DNA of 44,389 nt from Rhodocyclaceae bacterium (GTDB taxonomy: Bacteria > Pseudomonadota > Gammaproteobacteria > Burkholderiales > Rhodocyclaceae). The DNA lies in contig JAQTZQ010000013.1 in NCBI GenBank assembly GCA_028687645.1, forward strand, positions 1 to 44,389, read 5' to 3'. Positions 9,652 to 20,168 of this stretch are shown one piece after another (within the stretch, counting starts at the first letter, position 1; each line of letters opens with the position of its first letter). Both the position numbers and the translations under genes were made by a program. Below the pieces are notes generated by a model that saw only the letters and a program-made list of their open reading frames with translations, had not been told where the DNA came from and did not search any database.

Positions 9652-10800
9652 ATGAATGAACGACCAGCCGCCGGCGAACGCGCGGTGATCGTTCAACTGG
9701 ATTTCGGCCAGCCTGATCTTGAGGATCAACTGGAAGAAGTCCGGCTGCTCGCCGAATCAGCCGGGGCGGAAGTGGTTGCCGAAGTCGGTGGGCGACGGCA
9801 CAGCCCGGACCCCAAGACCTACGCCGGCAAAGGCAAGGTGCAGGAAGTGGCTGCCATGCTGGCTGCCGGTGAGGCGGATCTGGTAATTTTTAACCACGAA
9901 CTATCACCGGCACAGGAACGTAATCTTGAACGCGAACTCAAATGTCGCGTGATTGACCGAACCAGCCTGATTCTCGACATCTTTGCCCTGCGCGCTTCCA
10001 GCGCCGAGGGAAAATTGCAAGTTGAACTGGCGCAGCTTGAGCATTTATCGACCCGATTGGTCCGTGGCTGGACTCACTTGGAACGTCAGCAAGGTGGCAT
10101 CGGCATGCGCGGCCCGGGTGAAACCCAGCTAGAAACCGACCGGCGTTTGTTGGGCAAGCGAGTCAAGTTGCTCAAGGAGCGTCTGGAAAAGCTCTCCCGG
10201 CAGCGCGGCGTGCAGCGTAAATCCAGGATGCGTGGCGAGGTGCTGAACGTGTCATTAGTCGGCTATACCAATGCCGGCAAGTCCACCTTGTTCAACGCGC
10301 TGACGCATGCGGGTGTTTTTGCCGCCAATCAATTGTTTGCGACGCTAGATACCACATCACGCAAGCTATGGATTGAGGGCGCTGGCAATATCGTGATTTC
10401 CGATACGGTCGGTTTTATCCGCGATTTGCCTCACTCCCTGGTCGATGCTTTTCATGCGACTTTGGAAGCCGCCGTCGATGCCGATATTTTGTTGCACATT
10501 GTCGATAGTGCCAGTCATGCCCGTGATGAGCAGGTCTATCAGGTCAATCAGGTGCTGGAAGAAATCGGTGCTCGGCAACTCAGGCAAGTACTGATCTGGA
10601 ACAAGATTGATCTGACCGAGGCCGAGCCGGGAATCGACCGGGATGAATATGGTAATATCGCGCGCGTTCGTGTCAGTGCGCGAACCGGCGATGGTCTTGC
10701 CGCTCTCAGGGAAACCCTGGCTGAATATGCGTTAGCCAAGGCCGATGCAAGACGCAAGGCATTGGCTCAGGTTCACCACGAAGAATTTACAACTACATAG
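9652..10800 (+). CDS. hflX: GTPase HflX
   Basis: Ribosome-associated GTPase that can split stalled or stressed 70S ribosomes. The 382 residues have the N-terminal HflX domain with the glycine-rich GGIGMRGPGETQLETDRR motif (about residues 148-165), a coiled region, and a G domain with P-loop GYTNAGKST (about 204-212), DTVGF and NKID. It is shorter than the E. coli protein at the C-terminus, as in other betaproteobacteria. It lies between hfq and hflK, its usual place; hflK follows after 40 bases. Confidence 0.95.
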   Translation: MNERPAAGERAVIVQLDFGQPDLEDQLEEVRLLAESAGAEVVAEVGGRRHSPDPKTYAGKGKVQEVAAMLAAGEADLVIFNHELSPAQERNLERELKCRVIDRTSLILDIFALRASSAEGKLQVELAQLEHLSTRLVRGWTHLERQQGGIGMRGPGETQLETDRRLLGKRVKLLKERLEKLSRQRGVQRKSRMRGEVLNVSLVGYTNAGKSTLFNALTHAGVFAANQLFATLDTTSRKLWIEGAGNIVISDTVGFIRDLPHSLVDAFHATLEAAVDADILLHIVDSASHARDEQVYQVNQVLEEIGARQLRQVLIWNKIDLTEAEPGIDRDEYGNIARVRVSARTGDGLAALRETLAEYALAKADARRKALAQVHHEEFTTT

Positions 10801-10840
10801 ACTCCCCAGAAACTCCATGATTCCGACTTTAGGTGTGCTC

Positions 10841-12130
10841 ATGTCTCTCAACGACCCGCAATGGGGTAACCGTGGTAACAAGGACGGTGACGATTCCAAT
10901 GGCGGTCCGCGTCGCCCCAATCAAGGGCCGCCCGACCTCGAAGACCTGTGGAAGGACTTCAACCGCAAGTTGAACGGAATGTTCAACAAAAAAGGTGGTG
11001 GCGGCAATAACAGTGGCGGCGATGGTCCGCGTATGCCGCAAATTGATTTCAATCCCAGGTTTCTGGGGGGCGGTATCGGCCTGATTGTCGCGCTGGTAAT
11101 TATCGTCTGGCTGGCCTCCGGTTTCTACATTGTCGATGCTTCGCAGCGTGGCTTGGTGCTGCAATTTGGCAGTTACAAAGAAACCTCCGAGCCGGGTTTG
11201 CGCTGGCGTTTTCCGTCACCGATTCAGACCCATGAGCTGGTTAATTTGACCGGCGTGCGTACGGTTGAAATCGGCTATCGCGGCAGTGAGAAGAATAAGG
11301 TGTTGAAAGAAGCGCTGATGCTGACTGATGATGAAAACATCGTAAACATCCAGTTTGCCGTGCAGTATGTCTTGAAAGATCCAGTCGAATATCTCTTCAA
11401 TAATCGAAATACGGACGAAGCAGTGATGGGTGCAGCGGAAACCTCTGTTCGTGAAATTGTCGGCAAGAGCAAAATGGATTTTGTGCTCTATGAAGGCCGA
11501 GAGCAGATTGCGACCCAAGCGACCAAGTTGATGCAGGAAATTCTTGATCGTTACAAGAGCGGTATCATGATTTCCAAAGTGACGATGCAGAACGCTCAGC
11601 CGCCTGAGCAGGTGCAGGCGGCATTTGACGATGCGGTAAAAGCTGGACAGGATCTTGAACGTCAAAAAAATGAAGGTCAAGCTTACGCCAACGACGTTAT
11701 TCCCAAGGCCAAGGGTACGGCTGCACGCTTGCTTGAAGAGGCAAACGGTTACAAACAACGGGTGATTGCTACCGCAGAGGGTGACGCCTCGCGCTTCAAG
11801 CAGGTTCAGACGGAATACGCCAAGGCTCCTGAAGTGACGCGTCAGCGCATGTATCTCGATACGATGCAGCAGGTTTACTCAAATACCAGCAAAGTCATGA
11901 TTGATGCCAAAGGTCAAGGAAATTTGCTGTATTTGCCGCTCGATAAATTAATGCAAGCGGCTGGTACCGTTACTGCGGCGCCGGTTAGCATGGATGCACC
12001 CGTTCAGCAAAGGGCTCGTACCACCGGGCAAGGTTCTTCGGAATCTCCACCACAAATGGATACATCTTTGAACAATACTTCGAATCGTCGAGAGCCCTCG
12101 CTACGTTCGCGTGATCGGGAGAGCCGCTAA
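10841..12130 (+). CDS. hflK: FtsH protease modulator subunit HflK
   Basis: SPFH/band-7 membrane protein that forms a large periplasmic cage with HflC around the FtsH protease and limits its access to substrates. The start MSLNDPQWG at 10841 is the family start; in-frame upstream codons read the hflX tail or spacer. The 429 residues comprise a Gly/Asn-rich cytosolic N-terminus, one membrane helix (about residues 75-97), the SPFH domain from FYIVDASQRGLVLQFG, a long Ala/Glu-rich coiled-coil and a disordered Ser/Arg-rich tail. It overlaps hflC by one base (TAATG). Confidence 0.95.
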   Translation: MSLNDPQWGNRGNKDGDDSNGGPRRPNQGPPDLEDLWKDFNRKLNGMFNKKGGGGNNSGGDGPRMPQIDFNPRFLGGGIGLIVALVIIVWLASGFYIVDASQRGLVLQFGSYKETSEPGLRWRFPSPIQTHELVNLTGVRTVEIGYRGSEKNKVLKEALMLTDDENIVNIQFAVQYVLKDPVEYLFNNRNTDEAVMGAAETSVREIVGKSKMDFVLYEGREQIATQATKLMQEILDRYKSGIMISKVTMQNAQPPEQVQAAFDDAVKAGQDLERQKNEGQAYANDVIPKAKGTAARLLEEANGYKQRVIATAEGDASRFKQVQTEYAKAPEVTRQRMYLDTMQQVYSNTSKVMIDAKGQGNLLYLPLDKLMQAAGTVTAAPVSMDAPVQQRARTTGQGSSESPPQMDTSLNNTSNRREPSLRSRDRESR

Positions 12131-13011
12131 TGAGCTCACGTCTTAATTTTATGGGTGCTTTGCTCGCCACGCTTTTCATTGTTTTGGCGATGTCGATCTT
12201 TACCGTTGATCAGCGTCAATTTGCGTTGGTTTTTCAACTTGGTGAGGTGAAGCAGGTGATTACGGAGCCTGGCCTCAATTTCAAGATCCCGCTGATCCAG
12301 AATGTGCGCTATTTTGAAAAACGCATCATTACGCTGGACAACAATGATCCGGAACGTTTCATCACTTCAGAAAAGAAGAATGTTCTGGTTGATTCCTTTA
12401 TCAAATGGCGCATCGTCGATCCCAAGCTTTATTACATTTCCGTGGGTGGTGATGAGGCTCGAGCCAGGATCAGGTTGAATCAGACGGTCAACGCCGGTTT
12501 GCGTGAAGAATTTGGTAAGCGCACGGTGCATGACGTGGTCTCTGGTGAGCGTGACCAAGTCATGACTCAAATGCGGGAGAAGGCTGATATTGATGCGCGT
12601 ACTATCGGCGTCCAGATTGTTGACGTCCGCCTCAAACGTGTTGAGTTGCCGAATGAGGTTAGTGATGCCGTTTATCGCCGGATGGAGGCAGAGCGTAAGC
12701 GGGTGGCTAATGAGTTGCGTTCCGAAGGTTCAGCAGAGGCGGAAAAAATTCGTGCGGATGCTGATCGCCAACGTGAGGTAATTGTCGCCGAAGCTTACCG
12801 CGATGCCCAAAAGGCCAAGGGTGAGGGTGATGCCAAAGCCTCAAGTATTTATGCTCAGGCTTTTTCACCAAACCCCGAGTTTTATGCCTTCTATCGGAGT
12901 CTTGAAGCCTATCGTGGCAGTTTCACTAACAAGACTGATATTCTGGTCGTTGAGCCGAATTCCGAATTTTTCAAGTACATGAAAAATTCCGGACACGACA
13001 AAGGCAAATGA
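12130..13011 (+). CDS. hflC: FtsH protease modulator subunit HflC
   Basis: Partner of HflK in the HflKC-FtsH complex. The 293 residues show an N-terminal membrane anchor (about 8-25), the SPFH domain (FTVDQRQFALVFQLGEVKQV and onward), an Ala/Glu/Arg-rich helical region containing RSEGSAEAEKIRADADRQ, and the C-terminal block NPEFYAFYRSLEAYR. The start overlaps the hflK stop and the stop overlaps the next start, so the trio is tightly coupled. Confidence 0.95.
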   Translation: MSSRLNFMGALLATLFIVLAMSIFTVDQRQFALVFQLGEVKQVITEPGLNFKIPLIQNVRYFEKRIITLDNNDPERFITSEKKNVLVDSFIKWRIVDPKLYYISVGGDEARARIRLNQTVNAGLREEFGKRTVHDVVSGERDQVMTQMREKADIDARTIGVQIVDVRLKRVELPNEVSDAVYRRMEAERKRVANELRSEGSAEAEKIRADADRQREVIVAEAYRDAQKAKGEGDAKASSIYAQAFSPNPEFYAFYRSLEAYRGSFTNKTDILVVEPNSEFFKYMKNSGHDKGK

Positions 13012-13193
13012 CCTCTACGATTCTGATGGCCTTCGCACTGATGCTGGTGCTCGAAGGCCTGATGCCTTTTATAGCCCCGGCGGCCTGGCGTGAAACCTTC
13101 CGCCGTCTGGTTCAATTTTCTGACGGGCAGATTCGCTTCATCGGTCTTACTTCGATGATCATCGGCCTCGTCCTGCTCATGGTTTTTGCATGA
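13008..13193 (+). CDS. DUF2065 small inner-membrane protein
   Basis: A 61-residue protein with two membrane helices (about residues 3-22 and 42-60) separated by the conserved loop [21 protein letters not shown]. It matches the DUF2065 (YjeT-like) family, which is typically encoded beside hflC. Function is unknown; position suggests a link to the HflKC complex, which is inference. It overlaps both neighbours by four bases (ATGA). Confidence 0.85.
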   Translation: MTSTILMAFALMLVLEGLMPFIAPAAWRETFRRLVQFSDGQIRFIGLTSMIIGLVLLMVFA

Positions 13194-14344
13194 ATTGGCT
13201 GTTACCTGAATATATTGCGGATGCGCTGCCAGCTGAGGCTGCACGCATCGAACGACTGCGCCGTACGGTGCTTGACCACTTCCGCGCACGCGGTTTCGAA
13301 CTGGTCATGCCGCCGATGCTGGAATATCTTGAGTCCTTGTTGACCGGGGCTGGGCAGGATCTTCATCTGCGCACCTTCAAGCTGGTCGATCAGCTGAGTG
13401 GTCGCACGATGGGCGTTCGCGCCGACATCACGCCGCAGGCGGCGCGGATTGATGCGCACCTGCTCAATCATCAGGGCGTCACGCGCCTTTGCTATTGTGG
13501 CAGCGTACTGCACACTTTGCCGGCCACCATCTCGGCCGGTCGTGAGCCGCTGCAAATTGGCGCGGAACTTTACGGTTTTGAAGGCATTGAGGCTGATCTG
13601 GCAATCATTCGTTTGATGGCTGGTGCTTTGGATGAAATCAAGCTGCCGATGAGCCGAGTCGACCTTAGTCATGTCGGTATTTATGAAGCTTTGGTGAATG
13701 CTGCCGGATTACCGCAGGCGGCTGAGGAAAACCTGCTCAGCCTTCTCCAGGCCAAGGATGTGCCGGGTATTGTTGAGGCCTGTGTCAACGTTCCATCACC
13801 TTATCGCGAGGCACTGCAAAGCCTGCCAGCGCTCTATGGTGGCGCTGAAGTTCTCGAGCGTGCTGCCGCTGAACTGCCCGCCCTGCCGGAAATTACTGCC
13901 GCTCTCGAAAGCTTGCGCCATTTGATTGCCGCTGCGCCCGAGTTGCCTTTCTCGGTCGATTTGTCCGATTTGCGCGGTTACCACTATCACAATGGCGTGG
14001 TTTTCGCCGCTTATTGCCCGGATTATCCGGCCGCGATTGCGCTGGGTGGCCGCTACGACGGCGCCGGGAAAGCTTTTGGGCGGGCGCGTCCAGCCACCGG
14101 CTTCTCGATGGATTTGCGCGAAGTGGCGCGCCTGGTGCCACCACCGAAATCACAAGGTGCTGTTCTGGCGCCTGGCGTCGGGCAAGACAAACTGCTTGCC
14201 GCGCAGATTGCCGCGCTACGCGAACAGGGGGAAACTGTCGTTGAATTGCTACCTGGCGAAACTGCCTGTGAAGGGCCATTCTGCGACCGCAAGCTGGCCA
14301 AGGTCGGCGAACACTGGATCATTGAAGCAATACAAGAGGACTAA
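13190..14344 (+). CDS. hisZ: ATP phosphoribosyltransferase regulatory subunit
   Basis: HisS-like regulatory partner of the short-form HisG; together they catalyse and feedback-regulate the first step of histidine synthesis. The 384 residues contain the class II synthetase core ([55 protein letters not shown]) and lack the anticodon-binding domain of true HisRS. True hisS is present separately at 4852. Its presence predicts a short HisG elsewhere in the genome. The order hflC-DUF2065-hisZ-purA is typical of betaproteobacteria. Confidence 0.95.
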   Translation: MNWLLPEYIADALPAEAARIERLRRTVLDHFRARGFELVMPPMLEYLESLLTGAGQDLHLRTFKLVDQLSGRTMGVRADITPQAARIDAHLLNHQGVTRLCYCGSVLHTLPATISAGREPLQIGAELYGFEGIEADLAIIRLMAGALDEIKLPMSRVDLSHVGIYEALVNAAGLPQAAEENLLSLLQAKDVPGIVEACVNVPSPYREALQSLPALYGGAEVLERAAAELPALPEITAALESLRHLIAAAPELPFSVDLSDLRGYHYHNGVVFAAYCPDYPAAIALGGRYDGAGKAFGRARPATGFSMDLREVARLVPPPKSQGAVLAPGVGQDKLLAAQIAALREQGETVVELLPGETACEGPFCDRKLAKVGEHWIIEAIQED

Positions 14345-15655
<1,311 letters not shown>

Positions 15656-15673
15656 TCGGGGTTTTGCCAAAGT

Positions 15674-15685
15674 GTTACGGTCAAC
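15674..15685 (+). repeat. copy 2 of the 12-mer GTTACGGTCAAC
   Basis: Exact copy directly upstream of, and overlapping by three bases, the left arm of the purA terminator hairpin. It also covers the stop codon of the convergent M23 peptidase gene. Confidence 0.6.
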
Positions 15686-16634
15686 GGGCTTTCGGGCCCG
15701 TTTTTTGTTCCAGGATAGGCGGTGCTTGGCCTGGGGAGCGATAGTCTGCCGTCACTTTCTGCCGATATTGCGGGGCAAAGACGTAGGCGGGGTTGCCGAC
15801 GTAAAAGCGAATCGGCACTGAAATACTGCCAAACCCATTGCTCTTGCGCAGTAGTTGATGCACGACAAAATGCAGATGTGGGCCGGAGGAATAGCCGGTA
15901 CTTCCTGATCGCCCAATGACGCTTCCGACCGTTACCCGCTGCCCGACACCCACCTGAACCCCGCTCGGCGCCAAATGTCCGTAGGTGGCGATACTGTCAT
16001 CGGCATGCAGGATGCGCACATGGTTGGCCATGCTCAGCATCGCCGGATCTTTGCCGCCAAATTGATTGTGGCCTTCGGCGGCGATGACGATGCCACTGCG
16101 CGCGGCGACGATGGGCGTGCCCTCGGGCATGGTGAAATCAATGGCTTGCTCACTATCCGGCGTGTTGTGCGTCACCAGCGGGCCGCCCGGTGCTTGGCCA
16201 ATGATGAAACTGAGTCCGTCAGCGAAGGGCAGGCGATAGGTGGCGCTGGTTTCGTGCCGGGCGCGAAAATTTCCCGGTAAAAAATGAGATTGCGTCGAAA
16301 AACGCAGGCCGCGTGCCGGATTCGCCGCGCGTATCGTCGCCAGTGTGGTGTCGCTATTGGCGCGAACCACGACTGCCAAGGGAAAAATTTGATCGGCGCT
16401 GATGTTGTCGACCGAGTTTAGTGAGACTAAAACCGAAACCGGGGCATGGCCCCGGTTGTGCGCAATGAGCTGATAGCTATTGCTGACTTTTTCTGAAGTG
16501 ACAGAAAACGGGTAATGCGACTTGGCCAGTGTCTGGGCACTGAGCAGCAAACCCAAGGCCAGCGTGACAAGGAGTCGCCAGTGTTTAACGGGGCGGGGCA
16601 ACAGCCTGCCAGCCTTCCGGGCAATGTCGGACAT
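15681..16634 (-). CDS. exported M23 (LytM-type) metallopeptidase
   Basis: Putative periplasmic zinc endopeptidase acting on peptidoglycan cross-bridges. From the ATG at 16634 the protein has 317 residues: an N-terminal signal or anchor (about residues 20-37, ending TLAKSHYPF), a beta-rich domain, then the M23 domain. The metal and catalytic residues are visible: H156...D166 (THNTPDSEQAIDF), H220 (YGHL) and H253/H255 (HLHF). The start is uncertain: this ATG overlaps the upstream gene by 50 bases, and a TTG at about 16601 with GGAAGG upstream is an alternative. The last codons lie inside the purA terminator hairpin. Confidence 0.85.
   Translation of the reverse strand: MSDIARKAGRLLPRPVKHWRLLVTLALGLLLSAQTLAKSHYPFSVTSEKVSNSYQLIAHNRGHAPVSVLVSLNSVDNISADQIFPLAVVVRANSDTTLATIRAANPARGLRFSTQSHFLPGNFRARHETSATYRLPFADGLSFIIGQAPGGPLVTHNTPDSEQAIDFTMPEGTPIVAARSGIVIAAEGHNQFGGKDPAMLSMANHVRILHADDSIATYGHLAPSGVQVGVGQRVTVGSVIGRSGSTGYSSGPHLHFVVHQLLRKSNGFGSISVPIRFYVGNPAYVFAPQYRQKVTADYRSPGQAPPILEQKTGPKAR
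15683..15707 (+). terminator. intrinsic terminator of purA
   Basis: Stem AACGGGC (15683-15689) and GCCCGTT (15696-15702) with loop TTTCGG, followed by a run of T. It lies 28 bases after the purA stop. The hairpin is also the last eight or so codons of the convergent M23 peptidase gene. Confidence 0.9.
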
Positions 16635-16971
16635 AAGGGTAGTAGCTTCCAGCAGAGTTGCAAAAATACCAGTTGCCGGAGCCCTGCTGTGGCGCGACGG
16701 GTTGTGGTGGTGCTTCGTAAACATAATTTGGGCGCGGCTGATAACTATTATAGGCGGCAGCGCCAATAGCCAGTCCGGTCAGGGCAACCACGGCAGCTGG
16801 GACACCCCAGTGACGGCTGTGGGGGCGATGGGCCGGCGGTGGATTGTAGTGCCGTTGATGGCCGTAAGAGCGGGAAGGGCCATTGTCGTGGCGCCGCCAA
16901 TCAGCCTGAGCATTTCCGATCAGGCTGGCAGAAATGAGAAGTACGAGGCTGGTAACTTTGAGTGTTTTCAT
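16585..16971 (-). CDS. small exported protein of unknown function
   Basis: The 128 residues start MKTLKVTSLVLLISASLIGNAQAD, a standard signal peptide cleaved after AQA. After that comes a His/Arg/Pro-rich segment (RRHDNGPSRSYGHQRHYNPPP), one hydrophobic segment (VPAAVVALTGLAIGAAAY, about residues 56-73), a Pro/Tyr-rich stretch and a C-terminal YFCNSAGSYYPYVRHCPEGW motif with two cysteines that may pair. Similar short exported proteins ending in a YYPYV-C-GW motif are common in betaproteobacteria, but I know no function. Its 3' end overlaps the proposed start of the M23 peptidase, so the two are probably co-transcribed. It is divergent from the hyf-like operon. Confidence 0.75.
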   Translation of the reverse strand: MKTLKVTSLVLLISASLIGNAQADWRRHDNGPSRSYGHQRHYNPPPAHRPHSRHWGVPAAVVALTGLAIGAAAYNSYQPRPNYVYEAPPQPVAPQQGSGNWYFCNSAGSYYPYVRHCPEGWQAVAPPR

Positions 16972-17214
16972 GATTTTGGCTTCAGAGGTCTGGTGGATAC
17001 AAGCCGAATAACGCACCCACCTGATCGCCGATGACAAGTTTTTGTCGGGTAATTGTTAGCAAATGTTTCATTTTTGCCGGATATATTGACCGCGATCCCC
17101 CAAGAACTGCCCCCGATTGATATTATTGCCGCCTCATGAAAAACGTCGCACACAATTAAGCATGGGTTTCATCCTCTTTATTCAATCTAACCATACGCCA
17201 AGTTCGGGAGCGCT

Positions 17215-19224
17215 ATGCTGAACTGGCTGACGATAGACTGGATCTTGCTGGTCATCGTCGTATGGTTATTGATTGGCGTCGCTGGCATTGTCGCTCTGCG
17301 GCGTTTTCGCTTCGTCGCGCGCGTACTTTTTCCGATTGGTGGATTTGTCTGCTTGAGCCTGGCCGGGCTTGCCTTGCAAGCCTTGGGAAACACCCCGGAA
17401 ACCGCCATTCTCCCGATTGGTTTGCCGCAGCTGCCGTTTCATTTGCGTCTCGATAACCTGAGTGCATTTTTCCTGCTATTAATTGGTGGTGTCGGCGCCG
17501 GTGTCTCGCTGTTTGCCGCCGGTTACTTTCGCAAGGGCGCGGGAACGCCACCCGGGCTGCTCTGTCTCGAATACCACATATTCCTCGCCAGCATGGTGCT
17601 GGTTGTTCTGGCTGACGATGCTTACGCCTTCATGGTGGCCTGGGAAACAATGGCGCTTTCGTCTTTTTTCCTGGTGACCGCCAATCACAAGGTGCCAGAA
17701 GTACAAAAAGCTGGCTTTCTCTATCTGCTGATTGCCCATATCGGCGCCATTGCCATTTTGCTTTGCTTTGGCGTGTTGCAGGCCAATACGGGTGATTACA
17801 CCTTTGACAACATGCGCGCCATGACGCTGACGCCGTTCTGGGCGTCCACCGCCTTTCTGCTGGCGCTGTTTGGTTTTGGTGCCAAGGCGGGGATGTTGCC
17901 TTTGCATATCTGGTTGCCGGAAGCGCACCCCGCAGCGCCGTCTCCGGTCTCCGCGCTGATGAGTGCGGTGATGCTCAAGACCGCCATTTACGGATTGCTG
18001 CGCATTTCTTTTGACCTGCTGCACACGCATGTCTGGTGGTGGGGCGGATTGTTACTGGCGTTGGGTTTGCTGACTGCCTTGTTTGGGGTGGTTTTTGCTG
18101 CCGTGCAAACCGACATGAAGCGCTTGCTGGCCTATTCATCGATCGAAAACATTGGCTTGTTGCTCGCCGGGATGGGCCTGACGCTCATTTTTCATGCCTA
18201 TCAGATGCCCGCTCTGGCAGCTTTGTCACTAACGGCAGTGCTCTATCACACTGCCAGTCATGCCTTTTTTAAGAGTCTTCTGTTTCTCGGTACAGGTTCG
18301 GTGTTGCATGCGACCAGCGAGCGCAACCTTGGCCGCCTCGGCGGATTGATGCATTTCATGCCCTGGGTCGCCTGGCTGGTGTTGATTGGTGTTTTTGCGA
18401 GTTCTGGCTTGCCGCCTTTTTCCGGCTTTGTGTCGGAATGGCTTTTGCTGCAAAGCTTTTTGTTTACGCCGGGATTGCCCGATTCTTTCCTCAACATGCT
18501 GATTCCGATTGTCGCGGCGATGATTGCCTTGATCGCCGCGCTGGCTGGTTACGCCATGGTGAAATTCTTTGGCGTGATTTTTCTCGGGCAACCGCGAGAA
18601 GAGAAGCTGAAAGAGGCGCACGACGCCGGCATCTGGGAAAAAATCGGCATGATCTGGCTGGCCGCTTGGTGTATTGCCCTGGGTTTATTCCCCAATTTTT
18701 TAATCGGGCTGATTGATTCGGTCACCGTTTCATTGGTTGGTGCGGGACTAGCGCAACAAGCCCAATCAAGCGGCTGGCTGTTTTTGGTGCCGAGTTCCAT
18801 CGAGCGTGCCAGTTTTGCGCCGCTGTTGTTCCTGCTCGGGATTGCCCTGGGTTGTTTGTTGGCGTATGTCCTACTGCGGCGTTTGTACCACGGGGGCTTA
18901 CGCCGGGCTGCGCCCTGGGATTGTGGTCATCCGTGGCAGACGGCACGCATGCAGGACACCGCTGAAGGCTTCGGGCAGCCGATTCGACAGATGTTTGAAC
19001 CCTTCATGCGGTTGACGCGCAAGATACCGACGCCTTTTGACAAAGAGCCGGTTTACAAGGTGACGATCGAAGATCATTTCTGGTTTTGGCTTTACTTGCC
19101 GATCGCCAAGGTTATTGAGTTTGTTGCTGGCCAGGTTGGGCGTTTGCAGCAAGGACGGATTTCGATTTACCTGCTTTACAGCTTCATCACGCTGTTGTTC
19201 ATGTTGTTCCTGGTGCAAAAATGA
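17215..19224 (+). CDS. hyfB: HyfB-like antiporter subunit (NuoL/MrpA family)
   Basis: Large ion-translocating membrane subunit of a complex I-like or hydrogenase-4-like machine. The 669 residues have about 15 membrane helices and the Proton_antipo_M signature: EYHIFLASMVLVVLADDAYAFMVAWE, GFGAKAGMLPLHIWLPEAHPAAPSPVSALMSAVMLK and MKRLLAYSSIENIGL. The helix-12 lysine and the conserved glutamate are present. ATG is preceded by GGGAG at 17206-17210. It is the first gene of a six-gene operon and overlaps the next by four bases. I found no confident promoter in the 243-base divergent gap. The symbol is by family only, since the complex is probably not a hydrogenase. Confidence 0.9.
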   Translation: MLNWLTIDWILLVIVVWLLIGVAGIVALRRFRFVARVLFPIGGFVCLSLAGLALQALGNTPETAILPIGLPQLPFHLRLDNLSAFFLLLIGGVGAGVSLFAAGYFRKGAGTPPGLLCLEYHIFLASMVLVVLADDAYAFMVAWETMALSSFFLVTANHKVPEVQKAGFLYLLIAHIGAIAILLCFGVLQANTGDYTFDNMRAMTLTPFWASTAFLLALFGFGAKAGMLPLHIWLPEAHPAAPSPVSALMSAVMLKTAIYGLLRISFDLLHTHVWWWGGLLLALGLLTALFGVVFAAVQTDMKRLLAYSSIENIGLLLAGMGLTLIFHAYQMPALAALSLTAVLYHTASHAFFKSLLFLGTGSVLHATSERNLGRLGGLMHFMPWVAWLVLIGVFASSGLPPFSGFVSEWLLLQSFLFTPGLPDSFLNMLIPIVAAMIALIAALAGYAMVKFFGVIFLGQPREEKLKEAHDAGIWEKIGMIWLAAWCIALGLFPNFLIGLIDSVTVSLVGAGLAQQAQSSGWLFLVPSSIERASFAPLLFLLGIALGCLLAYVLLRRLYHGGLRRAAPWDCGHPWQTARMQDTAEGFGQPIRQMFEPFMRLTRKIPTPFDKEPVYKVTIEDHFWFWLYLPIAKVIEFVAGQVGRLQQGRISIYLLYSFITLLFMLFLVQK

Positions 19225-20168
19225 GCATATCGGGCTTCCTTTCCCAGTTGCTGGCAATTATTGTGGCCTTGGTTCTGGCACCGCTGCTCATGGGTTGGGT
19301 CAATCAATGGCGCGCATGGCTGCAAAACCGTACGGCGCCCGGATTACTTCAGCCCTATCGGATGCTGAACAAGCTGTTTCACAAGGAGTCGATTGTTGCC
19401 GAGACGGCCTCGCCAATTTTCCGTCTGGCACCTTATATCGTCTTCGGCTGCATGGTCTTGGCCTGCGCCATTATTCCCACGCTGTCGACTGATTTACCCA
19501 TGTCGCCAGCCGCCGACGCAATTGCGCTGGTCGGCCTGTTTGCCGTGGCTCGCGTTTTTATTTCGCTGGCGGCAATGGATATTGGTACGGCTTTCGGCTC
19601 TTTGGGCGCGCGCCGGGAGATGCTGATCGGTTTTCTGGCCGAACCGGCTTTGCTCGCCATCCTGTTCAATGCCTCGCTGATCAGTAATTCGACGGCATTG
19701 ACCAGCATTGTTGAATATCTGGCCCACAAGGAATTTGCCATCTATCCCAGTCTGGCCTTTGCCGGCATCGCCTTCACCATGGTCTCCTTTGCCGAGAATG
19801 CGCGTGTTCCGGTTGATAACCCGGCGACCCATCTGGAACTCACCATGATTCACGAAGCGCTGATCCTGGAGTATTCCGGTCGGCATCTGGCCTTGATTGA
19901 ATGGGCGGTGGCGCTCAAGTTATTTGCCTATTCGTGTATCGGCCTGGCCTTGTTCTTTCCGTGGGGGATTGCCGAAGCCGAGGCGCCGGTTGTGTTGATT
20001 TTTGCCCTGCCAGCCTTGGTCTTGAAACTTGCTGTTGGGGGTTTTCTTTTGGCGCTGATCGAAACACTGTCGGCCAAAATGCGTATTTTCCGTGTGCCGG
20101 AATTCCTCGCCACTGCGTTTTTACTGGCAGTGATCGGCATGCTGGTTCATTTCCTGCTCGGCGCATAA
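19221..20168 (+). CDS. hyfC: HyfC-like membrane subunit (NuoH/HycD family)
   Basis: Membrane subunit that connects the redox arm to the antiporter arm, equivalent to NuoH in complex I and HycD/HyfC in formate hydrogenlyase. The 315 residues form about eight membrane helices. The conserved cytosolic loop is AENARVPVDNPATHLELTMIHEALILEYSGR (about residues 193-223), carrying the acidic residues of the quinone or proton pathway. ATG overlaps the hyfB stop. Confidence 0.9.
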   Translation: MSISGFLSQLLAIIVALVLAPLLMGWVNQWRAWLQNRTAPGLLQPYRMLNKLFHKESIVAETASPIFRLAPYIVFGCMVLACAIIPTLSTDLPMSPAADAIALVGLFAVARVFISLAAMDIGTAFGSLGARREMLIGFLAEPALLAILFNASLISNSTALTSIVEYLAHKEFAIYPSLAFAGIAFTMVSFAENARVPVDNPATHLELTMIHEALILEYSGRHLALIEWAVALKLFAYSCIGLALFFPWGIAEAEAPVVLIFALPALVLKLAVGGFLLALIETLSAKMRIFRVPEFLATAFLLAVIGMLVHFLLGA

